36,332 bases of DNA from SAR324 cluster bacterium (GTDB lineage Bacteria; SAR324; XYD2-FULL-50-16). Where the stretch lies: contig JANQGX010000078.1 of assembly GCA_028282885.1 (NCBI GenBank), positions 1 through 36,332 on the forward strand. The letters are read 5' to 3'. Shown in pieces: positions 7,267 to 15,265 of the stretch. Position 1 is the stretch's first letter. Every line of letters starts with the position of its first letter. The notes under the pieces are model-generated. The model was not told the origin of the DNA. It saw only the letters and a program-made list of their open reading frames with translations, and made no database searches. Both the position numbers and the translations under genes were made by a program.

Positions 7267-9759
7267 TCATCCCTTGCTCAATGGTAGTATAAAGCTGAAG
7301 GTCGCTCCCCGATCCTCATTATTTACGGCCCAGATAACTCCCCGATGGGCACTGATGATTTCCTGACAAATTGCCAGCCCCAGCCCGGTTCCGCCAGCCC
7401 CGGTTTTAGTGAAGCTGCTCTGGGTGAACTTATCGAAAATGGTTTCCAGTTCATTTTCGGGAACTCCCACTCCATAGTCCTTCACGGAAACACGTACACC
7501 TTGTTGGGATTGATCATTGATCATCAGATCAGACACCTCAACGCTGATTTCCACCTCTTTGCTTTCACCACTGTATTTCACAGAGTTGGTCAGCAGGTTT
7601 CTGATGACCTGTCCAATTTTAAACGAATCGCAATGAACCTCGATAGGATCCGAAATGCCCGACAACAATAAACTCAATTTAACGCTGACGAATGCCTGCT
7701 TACACTCCATGACAACTTCCTTCACTATTTTGTTGATATCACAATGTTCAAACTGATAATCCGCTTTGCCGGACTCCAGTCTGGATAGATCCAGCAGATC
7801 GTTCAATAGCACCATCAAGCGTTCTGCGGCATCGCGGGTTCGGATGAAATAGTGCAGCAGTCTCTCTTTCGGTTTTTCGATTTTGGAGATTCCAAATTTA
7901 GAATAACTGAGAATTTGATGCATGGGGTTGCGCAGTTCATGGGAAATATTGGCCAGAAATTCACTTTTTAATTGATTGCTTTCTTTGGCCGCTTCCATGG
8001 CCTCTCTGATCTCTTCAGTTCGCCTTTCAACTTCTGCTTCCAACTGGGCGTGAGATCGTTGCAGTTTTCGTTCTGCCGCTTTACGGTCTGACAGATCCAC
8101 AAAGCATGCCCGGATTCCGACGGATTTCTCTTCAATTCCAATGACGGAGGCAAACGCCTGTCCCCAGATTTTCTGACCATCGTTTTTGATAAGGTACAAT
8201 TCAAGCGGTTCAGGGATGACACCACTCCTTAGGCTTTCAATGCTACTCCTGACTTCTTCCATGTTTTCGTCCGGTATAAATTGTCGGACATTGGCGCCCT
8301 TCTTAATCGCCTCAATTGTGAGACCAAACATCTTACGTGCGGAAACATTCGCATAAAACAGATTAAAATCAAAATCGAGCTCTACAACCGTTATCGGTAA
8401 AAAATCCGCCAGCTCACGGAACTTCCTCTCACTCCGCCTGAGTTTTTTTTCCACGGAGATTCTGTTGACCATCTCTTGTCGAAGGTGATCTCCATAGATT
8501 TTGGCATCTCGAAAAGCCTTGGAAAAACGCATCGATAGCAGGTACGACTGGGCAAGTATAAATGCGAAGACACCAAATATGGTTAAATAGGGAGTATGAA
8601 TGATTCTGTTCGAGGCAAGAATATCATGTATCAATGTCAGAAAAAGGATACCAAAACCTGTCGCTGCCCATACAGCCCCATCGCTCTTCGCTTTAATTTC
8701 CAGGATCAGGCAAACTATGATGTAGATTCCAAACACAACGAAAAGCACATGACTGGGCAACAAAAGATTAACATAAAAATTGGCCGGCGTTGCAAGTATC
8801 ACGACAGAGTTTACCAGGGCAAATCCCCAGGTAAACCCGATCGCCTTTTTCGACAGGTGATCGGGATAAATGGACTGGAAAAAAATATAAAAGAGGGGGG
8901 CGGCCCAAAAAATCGTGAGAATATCAAGGGCAAACGCAAAATGCCAGTCAGAGAACAGGTTGAATCCTATTCGCTCTCCTGTAATTAAAACCCGGATGGC
9001 AACAACAAGGCAGAACAAACCAAACCACAAAGCCGATTTGTCATCTCTCCTCAGAAAGAAAAGGCCGAAATGGTAGAGCGCCATTATCAGCAGGAGGCCG
9101 AACAGAAACATCTCCAAAAAACCCTTATGTGTACTCTGTTCCGCAATTGCCTCGGCCGTGCCCAATTGAGGGGCATGAAAAGGACCTCCATGCGGCATTG
9201 CATAATTGGCAATTTGAAGCGTCAGGTTGACAGTGGGTTGATTGGCGGGAAAAAAGATCAGTTTCTGGTCAAAATCCGGTATGAATCGAGATCGGTTTTC
9301 AGATACCCTGCCCACTTCAACAACCGGTTTATCATTGATAAACAGTCGATAAGCGGTAAATACATCACGCATGCGCAGAGCAAAAACACCATCCCTTTGG
9401 GGCAATCTGATACGTAAACAGTAGGTAGCCACACCATTACCCGGCAGCCTAGCACCGTTAAAGATGACATCATTCCATGCTCCGGGGACCTTCATCCATT
9501 GGGGTTGTTCAAGGTCACCGATTTTATCTATCTCATCAGGCGATAACAGGCGATTCCAGAAAAAGCGCCATTGTCCTTCAAGCTCAAAGGCGCCATTTTG
9601 ATCCACATCCCAGTCCGACAAGTCGAGTTGGCCGTGTCGAATCTCCAGGTGACGCTGATATGAACCCAAAAATGACGCATTTGCGGTTGATATATTCCAA
9701 ACTGTCGATAAAACAAGCCCCGCTATAAAAACAAGGGCATGACAACTGAACATCTTCAT
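7267..9759 (-). CDS. 7TMR-DISM-type PAS sensor histidine kinase
   Basis: The 830-residue protein has a signal peptide (about 1-28) and a periplasmic beta-rich domain (about 35-190, with GQWRFFW and LRIRLPQ typical of DISM extracellular domain 2, a carbohydrate-binding-like fold). A seven-helix DISM membrane region (about 205-405), a PAS domain (about 440-555), a coiled coil, HisKA with H607 and a HATPase_c domain with KDYGVGV and GTGLGLAICQEI follow. The acceptor motif reads SHELRNPMH, with asparagine where threonine is usual. Its catalytic core closely resembles the convergent kinase at 5412-7190, including the QSS.TKTGAGG stretch, so the two are paralogues with different sensor ends. The ligand is unknown; no partner regulator is adjacent. 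Confidence 0.93.
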   Translation of the reverse strand: MKMFSCHALVFIAGLVLSTVWNISTANASFLGSYQRHLEIRHGQLDLSDWDVDQNGAFELEGQWRFFWNRLLSPDEIDKIGDLEQPQWMKVPGAWNDVIFNGARLPGNGVATYCLRIRLPQRDGVFALRMRDVFTAYRLFINDKPVVEVGRVSENRSRFIPDFDQKLIFFPANQPTVNLTLQIANYAMPHGGPFHAPQLGTAEAIAEQSTHKGFLEMFLFGLLLIMALYHFGLFFLRRDDKSALWFGLFCLVVAIRVLITGERIGFNLFSDWHFAFALDILTIFWAAPLFYIFFQSIYPDHLSKKAIGFTWGFALVNSVVILATPANFYVNLLLPSHVLFVVFGIYIIVCLILEIKAKSDGAVWAATGFGILFLTLIHDILASNRIIHTPYLTIFGVFAFILAQSYLLSMRFSKAFRDAKIYGDHLRQEMVNRISVEKKLRRSERKFRELADFLPITVVELDFDFNLFYANVSARKMFGLTIEAIKKGANVRQFIPDENMEEVRSSIESLRSGVIPEPLELYLIKNDGQKIWGQAFASVIGIEEKSVGIRACFVDLSDRKAAERKLQRSHAQLEAEVERRTEEIREAMEAAKESNQLKSEFLANISHELRNPMHQILSYSKFGISKIEKPKERLLHYFIRTRDAAERLMVLLNDLLDLSRLESGKADYQFEHCDINKIVKEVVMECKQAFVSVKLSLLLSGISDPIEVHCDSFKIGQVIRNLLTNSVKYSGESKEVEISVEVSDLMINDQSQQGVRVSVKDYGVGVPENELETIFDKFTQSSFTKTGAGGTGLGLAICQEIISAHRGVIWAVNNEDRGATFSFILPLSKG

Positions 9760-10072
9760 AGAAAATGGCCCGACAACATGTCAAATCCGGAATTAATAAA
9801 CTCTATTGAGAAACACCGGAAACATCTAATAGACGGAAGGGTTTAGGTTACAGCTTCTATTCTACGCTATAATCTGACGAAAGTGCAATTGGTTTCCACA
9901 GGTGATGATCTGATCGTTTCCAAACCCTACTCCAGATCCTATCTAGGCATATTGAGCGGTATCAGGTTTTTAAAATGTCCACCAATTTCGAATCGTTGGG
10001 TTCTGAACGCTGGCCCTTTTGTTCAATCTATCAGTCTGAACTGATTTATTTTTATCGTATGAATAAGATTTA

Positions 10073-10116
10073 AGAAAAAAAATGATCTTCAGCTGACTGA
10101 AATTAAGTCAGCCTGA
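10073..10116 (-). terminator. Second hairpin terminator downstream of hutH
   Basis: Read on the minus strand, TCAG and CTGACT pair with AGTCAG and CTGA around the loop TAATTTC, with one bulged base; a run of eight T residues follows after six bases. The gap before the T-run makes it less canonical than the hairpin nearer hutH, so it may be a back-up terminator. Confidence 0.45.
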
Positions 10117-10162
10117 GGAGGAAAATTGGGATGGAAATCGAGAGTTGTGACTTTGTTGTTTT

Positions 10163-10190
10163 AATAAAAAAACGAGTCATATGATGACCC
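10163..10190 (-). terminator. Rho-independent terminator of the hut operon
   Basis: On the minus strand GGGTCAT and ATGACTC form a seven-pair stem (one G:U) around the loop CAT, followed by G and seven T residues. It begins 15 bases after the hutH stop codon, as expected for the end of the hutU-ftcD-hutI-hutH transcript. Confidence 0.75.
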
Positions 10191-10204
10191 ATCGTAAATC
10201 GGTT

Positions 10205-11947
10205 CTATTTGAATTTTCCCGCAGTCAGCTCAACTATCCTGCCACTGGAGATAAAGCTGGAAAGTGCCTTTAACTCATCTGAAAAAACTCGATCCTTTTT
10301 AACAGGTGGGAAGATACGATAAACAGACTCCAGAATCGTTTCGCAGCAGGGGTTGAGGAATCTCTCTTCAGGTGAGATGGGGTAATGCTCCTTAATTTGA
10401 ATATCAAACTCAAACGGATTTCCATCAACCTGCAGTTCCTCTTTAATTCCGGAGAGTTTCTGTTTTATTTCATCATACAACGGGATACTGGAGGGAATAT
10501 AGTGGAGTTCTTTACGGATTGCAGCCGCTTGAGCAATGTAAGCCATTTCAATGGAAAGCAGGTCTGCCAGTCTTGGGAGTGTTTTTAACAGTCTGACAGC
10601 CAATCCCGTTCCCATGCTGACATGATCTTCTTGCCCGGTATTGGTGGAGATACTGAAGAGATGGTTTGGCATCATTTCTCCCCAGATAAAGCTTGTCAGA
10701 GCAGCAGAAGAGTACTCGGGAATCATCATGCCACTGGAAATCGCCCGTTCCGAATCAGAAAGCTTCGGCCACTTCAGATCCCGTCCCAGGCCTTTATTAC
10801 GATTCTCATCCACATAGCGGTCACATCTCCTGTTCACAAGGCTAGCCATAATACCCATGGCCTGAAAGAGATTATAGATGCGAATGGCGATAGGCATTCC
10901 GTGAAAATGTCCGCCTGAAACGATATCCACGTATTGCCCGTAAAACGGATCTGCTTCATCCCAGCCATTCTCCCGGTCCGCTTTCAGAATAATGGGATTA
11001 TCCGTCACGCTATTGGCTTCCCTCAGCAAAGCCTTTTCACAACCTTCGATCAGCTCCTGGCAGCTTCCCAGGATCTGGGCTGCACAGCGTATATTGTAAG
11101 GATCCTGAATCTCGCCATCGATGTTGTAGTCCCGATGAGCCTCTCGCAAGGGCGAGTCTTTCATCAATTCATATATCCAACCCGCGACTTTGACCGATCC
11201 GGGATGAGGTCGAAGCTGGTGCAGGTCCTGACGAAAGGGTGTTTCGGGAGCCAGCATCACCTGGGCCGTCATGGCGGTCTGCACCGTAGCTGTTTTTAGC
11301 AGGATGGTCATCTGCCTGCAACAATAAAGCCCGATGGCAGTCATAAACTGAACACCGTTATTCAATGCCAGACCTTCCTTCATTTCCAGCTTCATTGGCT
11401 TAATACCGGCTCTGGTAAGAGCATCTGATGCCTCAAGAACCTGTTCTTTGTAATAAACCTTCCCCTTACCCAGCAAAGCCAGTGCCATATGTGACAAGGG
11501 TGCCAGATCGCCACTGGCTCCGACTGAACCAAGTTCAGGGACCACAGGCACTATATCATGATTCAGCAATGTTATGATGTTTTCCACCACTTCCGGTCTG
11601 ATACCGCTGAACCCCTGCGCAAGTGAATGAGCACGAAGCAGCATGGCACATCGGACAATTTCGGTCGGAGCATCATCACCCATGCCCACAGAATGCGAAA
11701 TAATCAGGTTTTCCTGAAGCTTTTCAAGCTGTTCCGCTTTCACTTCCAAATCAACATTATGACCAAAACCGCGATTGAATCCATAGGCCGGGTTCTCTTG
11801 TCGAATAACATAATTTCGAATCTGTTCCCGGCGTTCCTGCAACATTTGACGTGTTTCGGCATCCAACTGCATTTTCTCTTTATCCACACCAATCGCCAGG
11901 ATGTCATCCAAGTCCAACCGGTGTTTATGGCTAAGCGTTCTTGTCAT
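10205..11947 (-). CDS. hutH: Histidine ammonia-lyase HutH (long form)
   Basis: HutH removes ammonia from L-histidine to give trans-urocanate, the first step of histidine breakdown in the cytoplasm. The self-forming MIO prosthetic group comes from A144-S145-G146 in VGASGDLAPLSHMA, at nearly the same position as in characterised enzymes. Other family signatures are NPAYGFNRGFGHNVD, ALNNGVQFMTA, NSVTDNPI and SGGHFHGMPIA. The protein has 580 residues, about 70 more than the usual form; some of the excess lies between NPI and SGGHFHG and some at the C terminus. Related lyases act on tyrosine or phenylalanine, but the hut neighbours make histidine the likely substrate. It is last in the operon, 243 bases after hutI, and its ribosome site is weak. 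Confidence 0.93.
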   Translation of the reverse strand: MTRTLSHKHRLDLDDILAIGVDKEKMQLDAETRQMLQERREQIRNYVIRQENPAYGFNRGFGHNVDLEVKAEQLEKLQENLIISHSVGMGDDAPTEIVRCAMLLRAHSLAQGFSGIRPEVVENIITLLNHDIVPVVPELGSVGASGDLAPLSHMALALLGKGKVYYKEQVLEASDALTRAGIKPMKLEMKEGLALNNGVQFMTAIGLYCCRQMTILLKTATVQTAMTAQVMLAPETPFRQDLHQLRPHPGSVKVAGWIYELMKDSPLREAHRDYNIDGEIQDPYNIRCAAQILGSCQELIEGCEKALLREANSVTDNPIILKADRENGWDEADPFYGQYVDIVSGGHFHGMPIAIRIYNLFQAMGIMASLVNRRCDRYVDENRNKGLGRDLKWPKLSDSERAISSGMMIPEYSSAALTSFIWGEMMPNHLFSISTNTGQEDHVSMGTGLAVRLLKTLPRLADLLSIEMAYIAQAAAIRKELHYIPSSIPLYDEIKQKLSGIKEELQVDGNPFEFDIQIKEHYPISPEERFLNPCCETILESVYRIFPPVKKDRVFSDELKALSSFISSGRIVELTAGKFK

Positions 11948-12190
11948 TGTGGATCTTTGACGGTGTTAAATTTCTTATTGCGGATAGAATCATCTCTTCG
12001 GTAGTGCATTTCAGGCATGTTAATCGACGGATTCGGCTTGTCTGCAAATGAGTTGAGAGCCGAAACATCTCATTCGGAAAGTTGGATCAACAACCGCACT
12101 CAAAGGTTGGAAGAGGAGCTTCCAGCTTTAATCACGGATATTTCCAGATTGTGAGTTCAACGACGGACCAATTCCGGCTACGCTCGGGAC

Positions 12191-13441
12191 TCAGGTATTA
12201 ATCCCATCCCATGATCGGGATCGATCCCAGATCATGGCACCAGCCTTGAAAACTTTCTCGATAATGGGTTCTCCTACGAAGTAGATCAGATTCTGGTAAT
12301 TGGCTGAATCGAGGACTATCAGGTCCGCTTTCCAGCCGGGTTCGAGACAACCTGTTTTTTCCAGTCCCAGGGAAAAAGCCGCATTCTGGGTTGCCGCGGC
12401 AATTGCCTCTTCCATGGAAAATCCCATCTGGGTACAGGCCAGGCTCAGGATAAGCGGCATGTTCAGGGTCATGGAACTACCGGGATTGAAATCCGTTGCC
12501 AATACAGGAATACATCCGGCATCGATAATTTGCCTTCCTTCCGGATAATCGATATTCAGGAAAAGAGATACCCCGGGCAGCATGGTTGCACAAATGTCGG
12601 TTTTCGCCAGATCTTCGAGATCATCCCCGGGAAAAACTTCCAAATGATCAACAGAAGCTGCTCCAATTTCGATTGCGGTTCGAATTCCGCCAATATCGTT
12701 AAACTGGTTGACATGAAGTCTGGATTTCATTCCGAATTTTTCAGCTTCCAGGAGAATGTCCCTGCTCTCGTCCGCTGTATAATAACCCTTTTCACAAAAC
12801 ACATCACAAAAATCCGCCAGTTTTCCCGCCTTGGACATCATCTGCCTGATGTGCGAAATATACTCCGATTTGGATAAATCACCCGGGACTGCATGGGCTC
12901 CCAGGAACGTCGATTTTACGTCCAGGGGCTGAGCGTCTTTTAACTCAGAAATTACCTCCAGCATCTTTAATTCGGTCTCTTCGTTGAGCCCATATCCGCT
13001 TTTGATCTCTATACTGGTGGTTCCGTGACGAACAGCCTTCTGCAGATTGAAAAGAGATTTTTCCAAGAGCTCTTTTTTGTCGATATCCCGAGTCGCCTTC
13101 ACCGTACTTTGAATTCCTCCGCCTCGAGCTGCAATCTCTTCATATGAAGCGCCGGCCACCCTTTCGGCAAATTCTGTTTCCCTGCTTCCTCCAAAAACGA
13201 GGTGGGTATGGGAATCGACAAATCCGGGCAGAACTGATTTTCCTGCGAGATCAATTCGAAAAACCTCATCGGTTAACAAAGAATGCAGTTCGGACCGGGT
13301 GCCAATGGCGCTGATGTACCCATTTTCAATCAGGATCGAGACATCAGTACGGATCTTCAGATCTTTCAGAGCAGTGCCCCTCATCACCCCCGGAATGGGG
13401 GTTATTACCTGGGAAGCGTTTTCCAGTAAATAAGACGTCAT
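12191..13441 (-). CDS. hutI: Imidazolonepropionase HutI
   Basis: HutI hydrolyses 4-imidazolone-5-propionate to N-formimino-L-glutamate, the third step of histidine degradation. The 416 residues match the amidohydrolase family. The metal-binding HxH is H78/H80 in VDSHTHLVFGG; IKSGYGL, LGAHAVP, LHVNQFND and ATDFNPGSSMT are further HutI landmarks, the last containing the catalytic aspartate region. The ATG at 13441 has AAGGAG nine bases upstream. The stop of ftcD lies 56 bases before this start, and hutH follows after a 243-base gap, so all three are probably one transcript. Confidence 0.97.
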   Translation of the reverse strand: MTSYLLENASQVITPIPGVMRGTALKDLKIRTDVSILIENGYISAIGTRSELHSLLTDEVFRIDLAGKSVLPGFVDSHTHLVFGGSRETEFAERVAGASYEEIAARGGGIQSTVKATRDIDKKELLEKSLFNLQKAVRHGTTSIEIKSGYGLNEETELKMLEVISELKDAQPLDVKSTFLGAHAVPGDLSKSEYISHIRQMMSKAGKLADFCDVFCEKGYYTADESRDILLEAEKFGMKSRLHVNQFNDIGGIRTAIEIGAASVDHLEVFPGDDLEDLAKTDICATMLPGVSLFLNIDYPEGRQIIDAGCIPVLATDFNPGSSMTLNMPLILSLACTQMGFSMEEAIAAATQNAAFSLGLEKTGCLEPGWKADLIVLDSANYQNLIYFVGEPIIEKVFKAGAMIWDRSRSWDGINT

Positions 13442-13497
13442 GAGTTTAACTCCTTTATTGCCTGCAACAAGTTTGCAAGACAGCTTGAGACAGGGTA

Positions 13498-15201
13498 TCA
13501 GGAATTATCAGTTAGTATTTTTGAATTAACAATATCCAGAATTTCTCTCTCCCTGGCCAGGGTCTCGGCTTCAATCTCCGCTCCCTGCTGCAGGACCTTT
13601 TTCACATACTGACGATCTTCCAGATCCACCGCGTTGATCTTCACATTCAAGTGAGCTCCCATGACAGCGGATCTGGCGGCTAAAGCTCCAACACCGGCAT
13701 CGGAGATCAAACTTGGATTCCCTATATCTGCCATCTCCCTGATGAGCTCAAGGGAATCGAAAGCCGTTTTCATCACTTTCAGGGGAACTTCAATAGCATA
13801 TCGCGTTGCCTCCTGGATAGCTTTGGCACGTTTCTCCTTATCTGAGTCTGATTTGGCAGGAATCCCGTAAGCATCCATAATACGATTAAAGGCCACCGTG
13901 TCCTCATCAACCAGCCGCATCAACTCGTCATGCAGAGCCTTACCTTTTTCCGCCCAATTCGAATAGCTTTCCCAGCGGTCATCCCAGCCCCTTTTATGCG
14001 CGGAATGATTTGCCACCATTGTCCCCATTGCCGCCCCAAGAGCTCCCAGGTAGGCCGATACGGATCCGCCACCGGGAGCAGGTGATTCTGAGGCAGTTTT
14101 ATATACAAAATCTTCCATGCTCAGCCCGATCAGCTTTTTTTCCTGCTCATCTGAAGCAGCCATGACATACTCTATGATTTTCTCCCGGGGATTAAAGGGG
14201 GTCAGATCGTCGAGTCCAAGCGATTTCACAGCGATCTTAATCAACTCGCTGTCGGAAACACCCAAAGATCGTTGCTGCTTTCTGAGAAAATATTTCCCTG
14301 CTTCCAGCATGGCATTCAAAGGTATTAGTCCCACCAGTTCAGATCCGGTTACACGAATTCCCCTGGAATCCGCTTTTTTACAGACCTCATCAAACGCTAC
14401 ATGTACAGGTGTTATCGAGATATTGGTCAGGTTCATGGAGATCTGGGTAATGCCATATTCTTCGATATACCAGCCGATTCCCTTTACACATTTCAGAGAT
14501 CCGGGAATCATCACGGGATTCCCATCCTGATCACGAACGATCTGTCCGGTCAGGGGATTCCCCTCTCTTTTAATTCTTCCCTTTTCCCTGACGTCAAAAG
14601 CGATGGCGTTTGCCCGACGAGTGGAGGTGGTGTTCAGGTTGACGTTATAGGCTACCAGAAAATCACGGGCTCCAACCGCAATGGCACCAGCTTTTTCATT
14701 CAGCGTAGCAGGTCCAAAATCGGGTCTCCCCTCCTCGGTTGCCATTTTTTCGCTTAATCCTTCATACTCTCCTTTGCGGCAATAGGCCAGGTTTCTCCTC
14801 TTCTCGTCAAACGCGGCGTTTTCATAACAGTAAATTGAAATATCAAGCTCCTCCCCGATCCGTTTTGCCAACCCCCGTGCTTTTTCCGCCGCCTCTTCCA
14901 TTGTGATACCGGATATGGGAATCAGCGGGAGTACATCTGTTGCGCCAAACCTGGGGTGTTCGCCCTTGTGATATCTCATGTCAATCACCTCTGATGCCTT
15001 TTTAACGGCCAGATATGCCGCTTCACAAACCTGGTCCGGCTCACCGACAAACGTCACCACAGTCCGGTTGGTTCCTGCTCCCGGATCGATGTCCAGCAGC
15101 TTGATTCCCTCTACCGATTCAATCTGATCCGTTATCTGTTTGATAATCGACATGTCCCGCCCCTCACTGAAATTGGGGACACACTCTAGAATCTGTTTCA
15201 C
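13498..15201 (-). CDS. ftcD: Bifunctional glutamate formimidoyltransferase / formimidoyl-THF cyclodeaminase
   Basis: The enzyme moves the formimino group of formiminoglutamate to tetrahydrofolate, giving glutamate, then cyclises it to 5,10-methenyl-THF with release of ammonia. The formiminotransferase domain spans about residues 1-325 (CVPNFSEGRD, GEHPRFGATDVLPLIP). A four-helix cyclodeaminase domain spans about 350-567 (SPAPGGGSVSAYLGALGAAM). At 567 residues it is the fused form seen in animals and some bacteria; many bacteria keep the two activities on separate proteins. The start is GTG at 15201 with AAGGAG six bases upstream. A six-pair hairpin (15233-15251) sits in the 64-base gap after hutU. 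No HutG or HutF route is present in the window. Confidence 0.97.
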   Translation of the reverse strand: MKQILECVPNFSEGRDMSIIKQITDQIESVEGIKLLDIDPGAGTNRTVVTFVGEPDQVCEAAYLAVKKASEVIDMRYHKGEHPRFGATDVLPLIPISGITMEEAAEKARGLAKRIGEELDISIYCYENAAFDEKRRNLAYCRKGEYEGLSEKMATEEGRPDFGPATLNEKAGAIAVGARDFLVAYNVNLNTTSTRRANAIAFDVREKGRIKREGNPLTGQIVRDQDGNPVMIPGSLKCVKGIGWYIEEYGITQISMNLTNISITPVHVAFDEVCKKADSRGIRVTGSELVGLIPLNAMLEAGKYFLRKQQRSLGVSDSELIKIAVKSLGLDDLTPFNPREKIIEYVMAASDEQEKKLIGLSMEDFVYKTASESPAPGGGSVSAYLGALGAAMGTMVANHSAHKRGWDDRWESYSNWAEKGKALHDELMRLVDEDTVAFNRIMDAYGIPAKSDSDKEKRAKAIQEATRYAIEVPLKVMKTAFDSLELIREMADIGNPSLISDAGVGALAARSAVMGAHLNVKINAVDLEDRQYVKKVLQQGAEIEAETLAREREILDIVNSKILTDNS

Positions 15202-15232
15202 GCTGTCTCCTTTGTTGATCTGTTTACATGGA

Positions 15233-15251
15233 CAGTCCGAACGGTGGACTG
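15233..15251 (-). other. Intercistronic hairpin between hutU and ftcD
   Basis: CAGTCC and GGACTG form a perfect six-pair stem with a seven-base loop in the 64-base gap between the hutU stop and the ftcD start. There is no T-run, so it is more likely an mRNA stability or processing element than a terminator, if it matters at all. Confidence 0.3.
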
Positions 15252-15265
15252 AGAGAGCGGTTTAT

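Larger units (their letters stand above)
9760..10204. other. Intergenic region between kinase gene and hutH end
   Basis: The left part should contain the promoter of the leftward kinase, though none is obvious. The right part holds two hairpins with T-runs on the minus strand (listed separately) that end the hut operon. No coding frame is supported here. Confidence 0.5.
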
